From: Fibrobacter sp. UBA1313
GTDB lineage: Bacteria; Fibrobacterota; Fibrobacteria; Fibrobacterales; Fibrobacteraceae
Assembly: GCA_002307115.1 (NCBI GenBank)
Contig: DBTP01000164.1
Span: forward strand, 1 to 30,349
Length of the DNA: 30,349 bases
Reading direction: 5' to 3'
A program made the position numbers and the translations under genes. Of this stretch, positions 30,309-30,349 are shown in pieces (within the stretch, counting starts at the first letter, position 1; the number at the start of each line of letters is the position of its first letter). The notes under the pieces were generated by a model. It was not told the DNA's origin and ran no database searches. It was given only the letters and a program-made list of their open reading frames with translations.

Positions 30309-30349
30309 AACCGTTATCATAAATTAACCAGAGGATTCCACATACTGAT

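Overview
The window looks like chromosomal DNA from a member of the Fibrobacterota, most likely Fibrobacter or a close relative. The evidence is a TIGR02147-family gene (a paralogous family best known from Fibrobacter), an arabinose-removing glycosidase with a CBM6 module, poly-serine linkers and type-IX-like C-terminal tails on secreted proteins, lipid A synthesis (LpxB, so diderm), and outer-membrane and lipoprotein genes. There are no rRNA or tRNA genes, CRISPR arrays, transposases or phage genes.

Region 1 (1-5.2 kb): a membrane-anchored protein with a C-terminal helix-turn-helix-like segment overlaps truA. A 396-bp palindrome-bearing spacer with terminal inverted repeats follows, then an outer-membrane-type protein (minus strand) diverges from an inositol-monophosphatase-family enzyme across only 30 bp, and then a LytTR response regulator ends at a clear terminator. 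Region 2 (5.2-13.1 kb): a likely operon of signal peptidase I, an Ig-like lipoprotein, a DinG helicase fused to a DnaQ-like exonuclease, and a protein with an XPB/Ssl2-N-like helicase-associated domain. Region 3 (13.1-20.3 kb): dnaE and lpxB run toward mutL on the other strand. Between them lies about 540 bp of noncoding DNA packed with small hairpins. This MutL has lost the residues that make up the endonuclease site of most bacterial MutL proteins.

Region 4 (20.3-24.7 kb) is lineage-specific. It holds an unrecognised 435-aa protein with a winged-helix-like tail, then two tandem copies of what looks like an undescribed structured RNA (conserved core of about 36 nt, unrelated closing helices, each followed by a terminator), a 100-aa orphan protein, and a TIGR02147 gene translationally coupled to a lipoprotein. 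Region 5 (24.7-30.3 kb, all minus strand): a pyruvate-formate-lyase-activating enzyme without its partner, an 888-aa surface protein with Ig-like repeats, and a GH54 alpha-L-arabinofuranosidase with CBM6, consistent with plant cell-wall breakdown.

Two window-wide patterns stand out. First, many start codons follow a -10-like hexamer (TATATT or similar) by only 6-8 nt, with no Shine-Dalgarno sequence, as expected for leaderless mRNAs. The same spacing puts the start of the first structured RNA exactly at the base of its closing helix. Second, the motif CCTCTAAAAATT, or a close variant, lies at the 3' ends of several genes and marks the ends of a dispersed, hairpin-rich intergenic element family. 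All functions are read from sequence motifs; no database search was run.
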